Source of the DNA: Bradyrhizobium guangzhouense
Lineage (GTDB): Bacteria > Pseudomonadota > Alphaproteobacteria > Rhizobiales > Xanthobacteraceae
Direction of reading: 5' to 3'
Assembly (NCBI RefSeq): GCF_004114955.1
Contig: NZ_CP030053.1
Location: 2,914,001 to 2,978,000, forward strand
Length of the DNA: 64,000 bases
A program made the translations under genes and the position numbers. How positions within the stretch are numbered: position 1 is the stretch's first letter; each line of letters opens with the position of its first letter. Of this stretch, positions 17,603-27,375 are shown one piece after another. The notes under the pieces were generated by a model. That model was given only the letters and a program-made list of their open reading frames with translations. It was not told where the DNA came from and ran no database searches.

Positions 17603-19036
17603 ATGACCGGGACGCCGTCGATCCAGAAGCTCTCTCTGTTCGCGTTGACCGCGATGGTGGTCGGCTCGATGGTCGGCTCGGGCATCTTCTCGCTGCCGAG
17701 AACCTTCGGCATCGCCACCGGTCCGTTCGGCGCCATCTTTGCCTGGTGCATTGCCGGTGGCGGCATGTACACCCTCGCACGGGTGTTCCAGACGCTGGCC
17801 GAGCGAAAGCCCGAGCTCGACGCCGGTGTCTACGCCTACGCCAAGGAGGGGTTCGGCGACTATCCCGGTTTCCTGTCAGCTTTCGGGTACTGGATCGGCA
17901 GCTGCATCGGCAACGTATCCTATTGGGTCCTGATCAAGTCGACGCTGGGCGCGTTCTTTCCGATCTTCGGGGACGGCAACACCGTGACCGCGATCATCGT
18001 CGCCTCGATCGGAATCTGGCTGTTCCACTTCATGATCCTGCGCGGGGTCCAGCAGGCGGCCGCAATCAACACCGTCGTCACCATCGCCAAGATCGTGCCG
18101 ATCCTGGTTTTCATCGCTATCCTGGTCTTTGCATTCAAGGCAGACCTGTTTCGCGCGAATTTCTGGGGCGGCGAGGGCATGCCGGACAAGAGTCTGTTCG
18201 AGCAGATTCGTGCGACCATGCTGGTCACCGTGTTCGTCTTTCTCGGCATCGAGGGCGCCAGCGTCTATTCGCGCTACGCCAAGGAGCGCGCGCATGTCGG
18301 CGCTGCGACCATTCTCGGGTTTGCGATCGTGACGAGCCTCATGGTGCTCGTGACCATGCTGCCCTATGCCGTGCTTCCCCGCGCCGACATCGCCAACATG
18401 CGGCAGCCGTCGATGGCGACGGTGCTGGAGGCGGTCGTCGGGCATTGGGGCGCGATCTTCGTCAGCATTGGCCTTCTGGTTTCGGTGTTGGGAGCCTATC
18501 TCGCCTGGTCGCTGATCTGTGCCGAGGTGCTCTCCGCCGCCGGCCGGACCAAGGATATGCCGGCGCTGTTCGGCAGGGAAAATGCCAACAAGGTGCCGGC
18601 CGCGGCGCTCTGGCTCACCAATGTGATCGTTCAGCTCTTCGTCATCAGCACTTATTGGTCGCAGGATGCGTTCGCGCTGATGCTCAATCTGACGAGCGTG
18701 ATGTCGCTGATTCCGTTCTTCCTGGTCGCGGCCTACGGGCTCTTGCTCGTCAGGAGGGGCGAGACCTATGAGAAGAGCGGCAGTGAGCACTCGCGTGACA
18801 CGATCTTCGCCGGCATCGCCGTCATCTACACGCTGTTCCTGATCTATTCGGCCGGGATGAAGTTTCTGCTGCTGTCCTTGATCCTCTACGCGCCTGGCAC
18901 CGCACTCTATTTCTGGGCGCGCCTGGAACAGAAGGCGAGGGTCTTCACGGCTGTCGAGTGGGGCATCTTCATCGCAGCCGCCATCGGCGCAGCTGTCGGA
19001 ATCCACGGATTGGCCACCGGCTACATTACGATCTAG
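17603..19036 (+). CDS. Arginine:ornithine-type APC antiporter (ArcD-like)
   Basis: A 477-aa APC permease with about 13 helices. The first helix carries [36 protein letters not shown] follows. An in-frame ATG lies 33 bp upstream, but the ATG at 17603 has GAGG at good spacing and matches the paralogue at 4641-6080. It is 26 bp upstream of arginine deiminase, so it most likely imports arginine in exchange for citrulline or ornithine. The exact exchange partner is inferred, because no ornithine transcarbamylase or carbamate kinase gene is nearby. Confidence 0.88.
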   Translation: MTGTPSIQKLSLFALTAMVVGSMVGSGIFSLPRTFGIATGPFGAIFAWCIAGGGMYTLARVFQTLAERKPELDAGVYAYAKEGFGDYPGFLSAFGYWIGSCIGNVSYWVLIKSTLGAFFPIFGDGNTVTAIIVASIGIWLFHFMILRGVQQAAAINTVVTIAKIVPILVFIAILVFAFKADLFRANFWGGEGMPDKSLFEQIRATMLVTVFVFLGIEGASVYSRYAKERAHVGAATILGFAIVTSLMVLVTMLPYAVLPRADIANMRQPSMATVLEAVVGHWGAIFVSIGLLVSVLGAYLAWSLICAEVLSAAGRTKDMPALFGRENANKVPAAALWLTNVIVQLFVISTYWSQDAFALMLNLTSVMSLIPFFLVAAYGLLLVRRGETYEKSGSEHSRDTIFAGIAVIYTLFLIYSAGMKFLLLSLILYAPGTALYFWARLEQKARVFTAVEWGIFIAAAIGAAVGIHGLATGYITI

Positions 19037-19062
19037 GCAGGACAACTCCCGGGAGAGCTCCC

Positions 19063-20325
19063 ATGGCAAAGCAGGCATCGGACACGTCTAGTCCCTTTGG
19101 TGTCCATTCGGAGGTCGGGCAGCTGAGGAAGGTCCTGGTCTGCTCGCCTGGCCGCGCCCATCAGCGCCTCACGCCTTCCAATTGCGACACCCTGCTGTTC
19201 GATGATGTGCTGTGGGTCGATAACGCCAAGCGTGACCACTTCGACTTCATGCAGAAGATGCGCGACCGCGGTATCGAAGTCGTCGAGATGCACAATTTGC
19301 TGACCGAGACTGTCGCGATCCCCGAGGCCAGGAAGTGGATCCTCGACAACCAGGTCGTCCCCGACCAGGTCGGCCTCGGCCTGGTGGACGAGCTTCGCGG
19401 TTACCTCGAAAGTCTCAAGCCGCGCGATCTGGCCGAAACGCTGATCGGGGGCGTTTCGACCCATGACTTCCCGGACGCCCATGGCGGAGAGATGCTCAAG
19501 CTTGTCCGCGAGGCGGCGGGCATGACCGAGTATCTGCTGCCGCCGCTTCCCAATACGCTGTACACGCGCGACACGACCTGCTGGATCTATGGTGGTGTCA
19601 CGCTCAATTCGCTCTACTGGCCCGCTCGGCACGAAGAACCGATCCTCGCGACCGCCATCTACAAGTTCCATCCGGATTTCGCCGGCAAGGTCAAGGTCTG
19701 GTGGGGCGATCCAACGCGGGACCACGGACTGGCGACGCTGGAAGGCGGCGACGTCATGCCGATCGGCAAGGGCAACGTCCTGATCGGCTTGAGCGAGCGG
19801 ACCTCGCGGCAGGCGATCAGCCAGCTTGCCGCGGCCCTGTTCAAGGAGAAGGCGGCCGAGCGCGTGATCGTGGCCGCCATGCCCAAGCTCCGCGCCGCGA
19901 TGCATCTCGACACGGTGTTCACCTTTGCCGATCGCGATTGCGTGCTGCTCTATCCTGACATCGTCAACAACATCACGGCCTTCTCCTACCGGCCAGCGGA
20001 CAATGCGGCCGGCCTCGAACTGCGGAAGGACGAAAAGCCGTTCGTCGACGTCGTGGCTGAAGCCCTGGGCCTGAAGAAGCTGCGCGTGGTCGAGACCGGC
20101 GGCAACGCCTATATGCGCGAGCGGACGCAGTGGGATAGCGGCGCCAATCTTGTCTGCGCATCCCCGGGCGTGGTGTACGCCTATGATCGCAATACCTACA
20201 CCAACACCTTGCTGCGCAAGGAAGGCATCGAGGTGATCACCATCGTCGGGGCCGAGCTGGGGCGGGGCCGGGGAGGCGGTCATTGCATGACCTGTCCGAT
20301 CGTCCGGGATGCGGTGGATTACTAG
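19063..20325 (+). CDS. arcA: Arginine deiminase
   Basis: A 420-aa guanidino-group hydrolase, L-arginine + H2O to L-citrulline + NH3, cytosolic. Family motifs are in order: [20 protein letters not shown] near the start, [10 protein letters not shown] (substrate Asp), [11 protein letters not shown] (Glu/Asp pair), [13 protein letters not shown] (catalytic His), and the nucleophile Cys in [13 protein letters not shown]. Length is normal. The ATG at 19063 follows GGGAG; longer in-frame starts run back into the antiporter gene. It probably consumes protons and yields citrulline and ammonia in acid or energy stress. ArcB and ArcC are absent from the window. Confidence 0.93.
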   Translation: MAKQASDTSSPFGVHSEVGQLRKVLVCSPGRAHQRLTPSNCDTLLFDDVLWVDNAKRDHFDFMQKMRDRGIEVVEMHNLLTETVAIPEARKWILDNQVVPDQVGLGLVDELRGYLESLKPRDLAETLIGGVSTHDFPDAHGGEMLKLVREAAGMTEYLLPPLPNTLYTRDTTCWIYGGVTLNSLYWPARHEEPILATAIYKFHPDFAGKVKVWWGDPTRDHGLATLEGGDVMPIGKGNVLIGLSERTSRQAISQLAAALFKEKAAERVIVAAMPKLRAAMHLDTVFTFADRDCVLLYPDIVNNITAFSYRPADNAAGLELRKDEKPFVDVVAEALGLKKLRVVETGGNAYMRERTQWDSGANLVCASPGVVYAYDRNTYTNTLLRKEGIEVITIVGAELGRGRGGGHCMTCPIVRDAVDY

Positions 20326-20338
20326 AATCCAGTGGTCC

Positions 20339-20364
20339 GGCCGTGAGGCCCATTTGGCACGGTC
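20339..20364 (+). terminator. Possible terminator after arcA
   Basis: A 7-bp stem GGCCGTG/CACGGTC (one G-U) with a 12-nt loop lies 14 bp after the arcA stop. The T-run (TTTTT) is about 15 bp further on, so the shape is not ideal. The rest of 20365-20601 shows no gene. Confidence 0.35.
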
Positions 20365-20601
20365 GGGCGCCATCCGCCTTTTTCTTCGAGTGGACTTTGG
20401 GGCAACGCGACTGACCCGATCGGGCGCCGCGTGGATTTCTTCGACGTTTGTTCCGCAGCGTCGGGGGCGGCATCCCGCATTTTACGAAAAATAGCAATCT
20501 GCCAATTCAATCACCAGTCGCATATCCCGTCATGAACACGCCCGAATCTTTGCCCAATCTGTGGCGATTGCTGGTGGACGCAAAGGCTATCGAGGAACAC
20601 C

Positions 20602-21420
20602 ATGCGCGAGTCTAGAGTTCTCTTGCCGGTTTTTGGGTTGCTCGGGGCAAGCACTGCGTGGGCCGCGGATGTCGATCTCACCGAGTTCAAGGCGAGCAGT
20701 CCCGTACCGTATTACGCCGCTCCGTCGTGGAGCGTCGTCGGCTCCGTGACGCCGAACTTCACCGACAATGCCCTGTTCAGCCGGGACAACCGCAAGTCGG
20801 ATTTCTATTATGAGCCCGACGTGAGCATCAGGCTGGATGGAAACCTCACAAATGACCTGACGTACCGGCTCTATGCACGCGCACAATATGATGCCTTTGC
20901 GACGGAGAAGGACGGCAACGCTGCGGTCGCTCGGATGGGAGCGCGGCTGACGGAGAATTGGGACGGCTGGCGCTTTTCCGCGATTTATGAGCACCGATAT
21001 GATTTCGACGGCGTGTATCGCGATCTCGCCTTCACGTCGGACGACGTGATGGGCTCGGTGACGCGCGACGTCCACGTGAACAATGTGACACTGTCACCGC
21101 TGCTGCTCCTGACCTATCGCTTCTCCGACCTTGCGGAAGCCCGCCGCTGGCGCTTCGACGCGATGCTCGGCATCGAGGTCAAGCTCGATCCGCAGTGGGC
21201 GATCGTAAGCACCCCATTGATCGAAGCCTTCTGGTTCACCGATGGGCTGAACAGAGGTCGACAAGATCAGATCTACTCGGCGGACGTCGGCCTCAAGTAT
21301 AATTTTGCCAGCAATGTATCGCTGACCACCAGTGTATTGTACGAGGCGCGAGCATCGAACGTTCAGGTGCGCCGATACAGGGATCTCAGGATCGGCCCCC
21401 GGCTTGACTTCGCTTTTTGA
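20602..21420 (+). CDS. Outer-membrane beta-barrel protein
   Basis: A 272-aa exported protein: signal peptide MRESRVLLPVFGLLGASTAWA, then alternating amphipathic strands (WSVVGSVTPNFTDNALF, FYYEPDVSIRLDGNLTNDLTYRLYARAQYD, WRFSAIYEHRYDF) and a C-terminal strand ending in Phe (IGPRLDFAF), the usual Bam recognition ending. This supports an outer-membrane barrel of roughly 10-12 strands. No specific porin family could be named. SD GAGG precedes the start. Confidence 0.75.
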   Translation: MRESRVLLPVFGLLGASTAWAADVDLTEFKASSPVPYYAAPSWSVVGSVTPNFTDNALFSRDNRKSDFYYEPDVSIRLDGNLTNDLTYRLYARAQYDAFATEKDGNAAVARMGARLTENWDGWRFSAIYEHRYDFDGVYRDLAFTSDDVMGSVTRDVHVNNVTLSPLLLLTYRFSDLAEARRWRFDAMLGIEVKLDPQWAIVSTPLIEAFWFTDGLNRGRQDQIYSADVGLKYNFASNVSLTTSVLYEARASNVQVRRYRDLRIGPRLDFAF

Positions 21421-21432
21421 GGAATTTGCAAG

Positions 21433-21690
21433 ATGTTCAGATCTGCGTGGATGTTGATGGGGGCCGTTGTCGGCTTGATGGGGGCGACGACCGTTGCGGC
21501 GGACCCGCGCGATTCCGTCGACCGAAGCCAGCGCCTGGATAGCGATGCACTCAGGGACGACGCAGGCGTCAACCGTCTGCGCGTTCCCTCCCATCCGTTG
21601 GTGATCGCGCCGCCGCCGCCGCAGACCGCGCCAAATGCGAAGGCAGGTAAGCTGAGAAGGTCCGGCGCGAGCGGCGACAAGAGCCGCTGA
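21433..21690 (+). CDS. Small periplasmic protein, unknown function
   Basis: An 85-aa protein with a signal peptide (MFRSAWMLMGAVVGLMGATTVAA), then a hydrophilic Asp/Arg-rich segment (DPRDSVDRSQRLDSDALRDDAG) and a Pro-rich tail (IAPPPPQ). It lies 12 bp after the outer-membrane barrel gene with SD GAGG, so it is probably in the same operon. No family recognised. Confidence 0.65.
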   Translation: MFRSAWMLMGAVVGLMGATTVAADPRDSVDRSQRLDSDALRDDAGVNRLRVPSHPLVIAPPPPQTAPNAKAGKLRRSGASGDKSR

Positions 21691-21978
21691 CGCACTTCAG
21701 TATCTGTTGTGTCTCATTTGAGTTTCATAGCCGGAACGATCAGGCACAAACTGCATAGTCGACGCTTCCGGCTCTCATCTCACAGATTCGAGATTTTATT
21801 CTGGTGACTGTACTACCTCGTGGTGTGGTCGACCCAAAGGTGTATAGTGGCTCGACCGCATGGGCGCGCGTCTTCCGAGCCTGCATGGATACGCCGCCCG
21901 GCGGGGCAGGAAGGTGACTCTCGATCTGGAGCTCCAATATCTTGAGTTTCAACATCGGGCGTCACTCGAGAAGTGTGA

Positions 21979-23181
21979 GTGCGTACCTTGAAGCTACATG
22001 GCTCCCCAGCTCGCGAACCGAACCGAACCAGCGTCAAGGGGTGGCTGCCACTCGGTCCGGATGAAGCCAGCGACCGCCTCTACTGGATCTCCGCAACCGA
22101 TCTGCTGTTCGCAGTCCGTCCTGTGCCCGGAGGCCGCTTCGTATATGAGGGGATCAATCCGGCGCTGGAGTCGCATCTCGGCGTCTCGTCGGAAGACATC
22201 CGGGAGACTGATGTCTCCGACTGCATGAGCCGTGACGATGCCAGGTCCGTCTGTGAAGCGCTTTGCGCCTGTTTAGCGGAAGGATCAGAGGTCAGAATTC
22301 GCCATCGCCTGGCATTTGGCGGCCAGCTGCGGAATATGGAGACGACCGTCGTTCCGGTCGTGGACCCCACGGCGGGCGGTGTGGTCCGGCTCATCGGCGG
22401 TCATCGCATCGCGCCCGGAAAAGCTTTCGAAAGCGTCACCGGAGTTATCGACGACGCCCATACGGGCTTCAATCTGGCGTCGATTCAGGAGGATATCCAG
22501 CAGCGCATCGCGTCCGATCTCCACGATTCGACGTGTCAGCATTTGATTGCTGCGAGTCTCGGTCTGATGCGGATAAGACTAAACCTCGGCGATCCGGCGG
22601 AGGCCGAGCGGCTCTGCGGCGAGATCGATACGTCGATTGATGAGGCACTCAGGGAGATCCGTGCCTTTGCCTATCTGCTGCACCCGCAGAACCTGACAAT
22701 CGACGGGTTGAAGGCCACGATCGAGCAATACGCTGGCGGATTCGCGGCGCGCACCTCGTTGCGGGTCGTAACCCGAATCGTGGACGACGTCGATCGTCTG
22801 CCTCACGAGACGCAATGCTCGTTGCTGCGGGTGATCCAGGAAGCCCTCACGAACGTATTTCGCCATGCGAAAGCGACGGAAGTGAAGATCGTCGTTGACG
22901 CGACCGACAGCCATTTCCGCCTGACGATCAGCGACAACGGCCGCGGGCTTTGGGCCGACCGCGCCAAACAGGGTGCGAGGGCGATCTCGATTGGCGTTGG
23001 AATCCCGGCAATGAGAGCAAGACTCGAACAGATCGGAGGTTCGCTCGACATCAGCTCTGACCAGGCAGCGCCGCGCTCCGGCACGGTCCTTTGCGCGGCG
23101 TTTCCGCACGGTTTGACGACGAACAGGCGCAGCCGGCGAAAGGCCTCCACCGCCATCGGAGCCCACGCAGGCTCACCATGA
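21979..23181 (+). CDS. NarX/DegS-type sensor histidine kinase (PAS, HisKA_3, HATPase)
   Basis: A 400-aa soluble kinase with a GTG start (21979). An N-terminal PAS fold spans about residues 30-150 (FVYEGINPALESHLGVSSEDI). The HisKA_3 dimerisation box has the phospho-His in SDLHDSTCQHLIAASLGLM (about residue 180). The HATPase part has VIQEALTNVFRHAKA (N box), ISDNGRG (G1) and VGIPAMRARLEQIGG (G2). No membrane helix is seen, so the ligand is likely cytosolic. The cognate partners are the NarL-type regulators just downstream. Confidence 0.9.
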   Translation: MRTLKLHGSPAREPNRTSVKGWLPLGPDEASDRLYWISATDLLFAVRPVPGGRFVYEGINPALESHLGVSSEDIRETDVSDCMSRDDARSVCEALCACLAEGSEVRIRHRLAFGGQLRNMETTVVPVVDPTAGGVVRLIGGHRIAPGKAFESVTGVIDDAHTGFNLASIQEDIQQRIASDLHDSTCQHLIAASLGLMRIRLNLGDPAEAERLCGEIDTSIDEALREIRAFAYLLHPQNLTIDGLKATIEQYAGGFAARTSLRVVTRIVDDVDRLPHETQCSLLRVIQEALTNVFRHAKATEVKIVVDATDSHFRLTISDNGRGLWADRAKQGARAISIGVGIPAMRARLEQIGGSLDISSDQAAPRSGTVLCAAFPHGLTTNRRSRRKASTAIGAHAGSP

Positions 23182-23280
23182 GGGAAGAAGAACACGAATC
23201 GCCGGCGGCAGATGGAAGTAGCTCTGTTTTGCCCCGTTTCGAGCCGAGCCGCCGTGTCAACGACGTTGGAGTGCTCTGCC

Positions 23281-23910
23281 ATGAAAAGCTTTCTTATCGC
23301 GGACGATCACGAGGCGGTGCGATCGGGCTTGCGCGCGGTGCTCGAGCAACGCGCTGACTGGGAGGTGGTCGCCGAGGCGAACGACGGCAGCAAGGCGCTG
23401 ACCGCAGCAATCGAAAACCGGCCTCACGTCGCCATCGTCGACTTTTCCATGCCGCGAATGACGGGAGTGGAGTTTACGCGTCGGATCCGGGAATATCCGC
23501 TGCAGACGGAGGTCCTGATCTTCACCGTCCACAATTCCGGCCTCCTCGCCCAGCAGGCGTTCGAAGCCGGCGCACGGGCATTCCTGGCCAAATCGGACGC
23601 GAACAAATTGCTCTTGGCGGCCGTCGATTCACTCCTGGCGCACAAGCGGTTCTGTACCGAAAGCTGCCGGAATGATTTGAATGGCGGGCCGGGCGGCGAT
23701 GCAGACGGGCATCGCGGGCTCACGCCACGCGAGCAGCTCGTCGTCAAACTGGTCGCCGAAGGTTATAGCAACAAAGGCATCAGCGCGATCCTGAATCTCA
23801 GCGTCAAGACCACCGAGGCGCATCGGGCGGCTGCGATGCGAAAGCTGGACGTGAATTCAACTGCAGGCCTCGTCAGGTACGCCGTCCGCGCAGGACTGCT
23901 CGAGGCATGA
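23281..23910 (+). CDS. NarL/LuxR-type response regulator (first of pair)
   Basis: A 209-aa regulator. The receiver domain (about residues 1-120) has DDH at its start and the phospho-Asp in VAIVDFSMPRM, plus Lys in FLAKSDA. The C-terminal LuxR helix-turn-helix is LTPREQLVVKLVAEGYSNKGISAILNLSVKTTEAHRAAAMRKL. The start is the ATG at 23281, 99 bp after the kinase stop. It most likely takes phosphate from the upstream kinase. Confidence 0.9.
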   Translation: MKSFLIADDHEAVRSGLRAVLEQRADWEVVAEANDGSKALTAAIENRPHVAIVDFSMPRMTGVEFTRRIREYPLQTEVLIFTVHNSGLLAQQAFEAGARAFLAKSDANKLLLAAVDSLLAHKRFCTESCRNDLNGGPGGDADGHRGLTPREQLVVKLVAEGYSNKGISAILNLSVKTTEAHRAAAMRKLDVNSTAGLVRYAVRAGLLEA

Positions 23911-24055
23911 CTGCAGTTGCGGCCTGGTCGATACATTCGCCGGGCCATCTCAGGGTTTTGCAGGATAACGCCTCGAACCGCCATGAGTATGATCGTTCGA
24001 CTTTGCGGCCGCCGCTGATTTCGATCGATTGCGGGCGGAGAACGAGTATGAGGCC

Positions 24056-24691
24056 GTGAAACGCATCTTGATTGCGGATGATCATGAGGTCGTGCGTTCC
24101 GGACTTCGCGCGATCGTCGAACCGCGCCCCGACTGGATCGTTGTCGGGGAGGCGACCAATGGCGAGCAGGCCGTTGCATTGGCCCTGGAGACGAGGCCGG
24201 ACATCGTGATCGTCGATTATTCGATGCCCCTCATGAACGGGCTGGAGGTCAGCCGCCGCCTCCGGTCGCACCGCCTGCGCACGGAGGTGCTGATCCTGAC
24301 GATGCATGAGAACGAGGAACTGCTGACCGAGGCCATTCTGGCGGGCGTTCGTGGCTTCCTGTTCAAGTCGGATGCAAGGAAACACCTGATTTCAGCGATC
24401 GAGGCGCTGCTCGACCGCAGGCCGTACTTCACCAGCGTTCTGCTGGAGAAATTGCTCCACGACTATCAGGTCAACAAGCTGAATAAGCCGGATATGCTGC
24501 TGACCTCGCGCGAGCAGAGCGTGGTCCAGCTGATCGCAGAAGGTCACACCAACAGGTCCATAAGTGCCATTCTGAAGCTGAGCGTGAAGACCGTGGAGAC
24601 CCATCGTGCGTCGGCAATGCGCAAGCTCGGGATGTCCTCGACGGCCGAACTGGTCCGCTATGCCATCCGCAAGAAACTGGTCGTACCCTGA
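24056..24691 (+). CDS. NarL/LuxR-type response regulator (second of pair)
   Basis: A 211-aa paralogue of the preceding regulator, with DDH, phospho-Asp in IVIVDYSMPLM, Lys in FLFKSDA, and the HTH LTSREQSVVQLIAEGHTNRSISAILKLSVKTVETHRASAMRKL. The GTG at 24056 aligns with the start of the first regulator; a TTG nine codons upstream is possible. Tandem duplication followed by divergence is likely, as the two share the whole domain plan. The DNA-recognition helix differs at several positions. Confidence 0.88.
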   Translation: MKRILIADDHEVVRSGLRAIVEPRPDWIVVGEATNGEQAVALALETRPDIVIVDYSMPLMNGLEVSRRLRSHRLRTEVLILTMHENEELLTEAILAGVRGFLFKSDARKHLISAIEALLDRRPYFTSVLLEKLLHDYQVNKLNKPDMLLTSREQSVVQLIAEGHTNRSISAILKLSVKTVETHRASAMRKLGMSSTAELVRYAIRKKLVVP

Positions 24692-24749
24692 GATACGCCG
24701 CCGTCGTCTTGATTCCGTCAAGCACCTCGGATGACAACGCTGCAGCGGG

Positions 24750-27125
24750 TCAATCCTTCAAAGCATAGGCGATGACGTAATCACCGCGCTTGGTACCGAA
24801 CGAGCCGTGACCGCCGGCCGCGGTGACGACGTATTGCTTGCCGCCCGCCTCGTAGCTCATCGGTGTCGATTGGGCGCCGGCGGGCAGGCGGTCTTCCCAA
24901 AGCACCTTGCCGTCGCGCACGTCGTAGGCCCTTATCGTGTACTCGTAGGTCCCGGTGTAGAACGCGACCCCACCGGCGGTCGTGATCGGCCCACCCAGCA
25001 TCGGCACGCCCATCTTGAAAGGCAAAGGCAGCGGCGTGGTATCCCGGATCGTGCCGTTGGGATGCTGCCAGACGATCTTCATCGTATTCAGATCGATCGC
25101 CGCCATCGAGCCCCATGGCGGCCGGTAGCACGGCACGGAGAGGGGCGAGAGGAAGCTCTGGATATCGACCCCGAACGGCGTGCCATACATCGGCTGCGTG
25201 CCGACCTCGCTACCGACAGGCTTCTCTGCCGTCGGCGCGGGCGGATTTTGCGGGCCGCGCGGAATGAGCCTTGAGGCGAAGGGCAGCGACATCGGATTGG
25301 CGATGGCGATCTGCCTCACCGGATCGATTGCGATGCCGCCCCATTCGAACATGCCGAGATTGCCTGGGAAGACGAGCGTACCCTGCAACGAGGGCGGCGT
25401 GAACGTGCCCTCGTAGCGCAGCCGGTGGAACATGATCCGGCACAGGAGCTGATCGAAGATCGTGCCGCCCCACATGTCAGCGCCGGTCAGCTTCGCCTCT
25501 GGGCGGAAGGTCAGCTCCGAGAACGGCTGCGTCGGCGCGGTGCGGTCGCCGGGGGCGGCGCCTTGCGGGACGGCGCGTTCCGGTGCCGGCACGATCAGCT
25601 CGCCGGTCCGTCGATCGAGCACGAAGATGTTGCCCACCTTGGTCGGCTGGATGATCGCGGGAACGACGCCCTTGGCCGTGGTCACATCGACGAGGCTCGG
25701 CTGCGAGGGGACGTCCATGTCCCAGAGGTCGTGATGCACCGTCTGGTACGACCAGACGCGCTTGCCGGTGTTGACATCGAGTGCGACGATCGAGCTGGAA
25801 TAGCGCTCGACCAGTGCATTGCGATTGCCTCCCCAGATGTCCGGCCCGTTATTGCCGGTGGGGATGTAGACGAGGTTCAATTTCGGATCGAACGAGGCGG
25901 TGATCCACGAATTCGGCGAGCCGTTGGTGTAGTGACGGGTCGGCGACGGCAGCTCATTTTCATCCGCCGCGGCGGAGTCCCAGGCCCAAACCAGCTTGCC
26001 GGTGTAGACGTCGAAGCCTCGGATGACACCCGAGGGCACGTCGACCCCGTAATTGTCGATCACCGCGGCAGCGACGACCAATATCTTGTCGCTGACGACG
26101 GGCGGCGACGTCGGCTCGAAGAAGCCCGCCGTCTTGTTTCCCATGCCTTGCTGGAGGTCGAGGCTGCCATGGTCGCCAAAGCCCTCGCACAGCTTGCCAC
26201 TGTCGGCATCGAGCGCGATCATGCGGCCGTCATTGACCGGAAGGAAAATCCGGCGAGGGCATTCGGCCGGCGCTGGAGCACCGCTGCTGTCGACGGCACC
26301 TCCAGCGGTTTCGTGGTAGGAGACCCCGCGGCAGGTCATGTGCTGGAACGTCTTGTTGAACACCAGCTTGGGATCGTACCGCCAGCGTTCCTTGCCGGTC
26401 CCGGCGTCGAGCGCGAACAGCACCTGATGCTGCGAGCAAAGATAAAGCGTGTCGCGGACCTTGATCGGCGTGACCTCGAAGGTCGTCTCGCCGGAATCCT
26501 GCGGTGTCGGCACGTCACCGGTGCGGAAGGTCCAGGCGACCTGGAGCTTGCCGACATTGTCGGGCGTGATCTGCTTCAGCGGTGAATAGCGCTGTCCGAA
26601 TTGCGTGCGTCCATAGGCGCGCCAGTCGCCATCCGGCTGAGGATCTGCTTCGCTTTGCGGCACGGCCGACGCTTGCTCGGCGATCGTGCCGTTGACGTCG
26701 TGATAGCTGGACAGAAGAGCGATGACCAGGACGACGGAAGACGCAGCTACGCCGATCCAGAGTGGCAGCGTCGCGCTTCGGTACGATACCGGCTGGTCTC
26801 GCAACAGCCCGCGGACCATCACCGGCGTGAGCAGCCAGAGCGCCATCGGGACGACGATGTCGCCGCGCGATGCGAGCGGCCACCAGTCGAACTGCACTTC
26901 CGAGATGGCCCACGCCAACGTGCCGACCAGCACGATCGCATACAGCCAAAGCGCCTGATGGCGCTGCGCCAGCAACAGCGCGGCCGTCGCGACGATCCCG
27001 ACACCGAGAACAACATAGAAGATGGATCCGCCTAGCGCGGCGAGCCAGAGGCCGCCCCCTGCGAGCACCAGACCGATCAGGGCATAGACGACACCCGTGA
27101 TGAAAACTGCCCTGGATCGCTGCAT
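24750..27125 (-). CDS. gcd: Membrane-bound PQQ-dependent glucose (quinate/shikimate-type) dehydrogenase
   Basis: A 791-aa quinoprotein. Residues 1-140 form about five membrane helices that anchor it and hold quinone. The periplasmic rest is an eight-bladed propeller starting DWRAYGRTQFGQRYSPLKQITPDNVGKLQVAWTFRTGD and containing W-type docking repeats (GKERWRYDPK, GKRVWSYQTVHHDLWDMDVPSQP). It would oxidise D-glucose, or related polyols such as quinate, to the lactone and pass electrons to ubiquinone. PQQ synthesis genes are not in this window. It is transcribed divergently from xylulokinase. Confidence 0.9.
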   Translation of the reverse strand: MQRSRAVFITGVVYALIGLVLAGGGLWLAALGGSIFYVVLGVGIVATAALLLAQRHQALWLYAIVLVGTLAWAISEVQFDWWPLASRGDIVVPMALWLLTPVMVRGLLRDQPVSYRSATLPLWIGVAASSVVLVIALLSSYHDVNGTIAEQASAVPQSEADPQPDGDWRAYGRTQFGQRYSPLKQITPDNVGKLQVAWTFRTGDVPTPQDSGETTFEVTPIKVRDTLYLCSQHQVLFALDAGTGKERWRYDPKLVFNKTFQHMTCRGVSYHETAGGAVDSSGAPAPAECPRRIFLPVNDGRMIALDADSGKLCEGFGDHGSLDLQQGMGNKTAGFFEPTSPPVVSDKILVVAAAVIDNYGVDVPSGVIRGFDVYTGKLVWAWDSAAADENELPSPTRHYTNGSPNSWITASFDPKLNLVYIPTGNNGPDIWGGNRNALVERYSSSIVALDVNTGKRVWSYQTVHHDLWDMDVPSQPSLVDVTTAKGVVPAIIQPTKVGNIFVLDRRTGELIVPAPERAVPQGAAPGDRTAPTQPFSELTFRPEAKLTGADMWGGTIFDQLLCRIMFHRLRYEGTFTPPSLQGTLVFPGNLGMFEWGGIAIDPVRQIAIANPMSLPFASRLIPRGPQNPPAPTAEKPVGSEVGTQPMYGTPFGVDIQSFLSPLSVPCYRPPWGSMAAIDLNTMKIVWQHPNGTIRDTTPLPLPFKMGVPMLGGPITTAGGVAFYTGTYEYTIRAYDVRDGKVLWEDRLPAGAQSTPMSYEAGGKQYVVTAAGGHGSFGTKRGDYVIAYALKD

Positions 27126-27375
27126 GGCTGCTCCGGCGAGGCAAGAAGATCGAGCACGTCCGGTGCAAACGCAGCAGACGGCGCTGAGTTGCAGTCACTG
27201 TGGTCCAGTCAACCAAAGCTGGCAACCTTCAACTGCTGCGTCGATGCAACATCCGGGGGCAAAACTTGCGATCTGATGTGATAAGTCGTTGTTCGGAATT
27301 GCGCGCTCGTTGAATACGATCATTGTTGCGCGTCGCGTCCTCAGGACTCGCACCACCCCGGGAACCGCATCCGTC

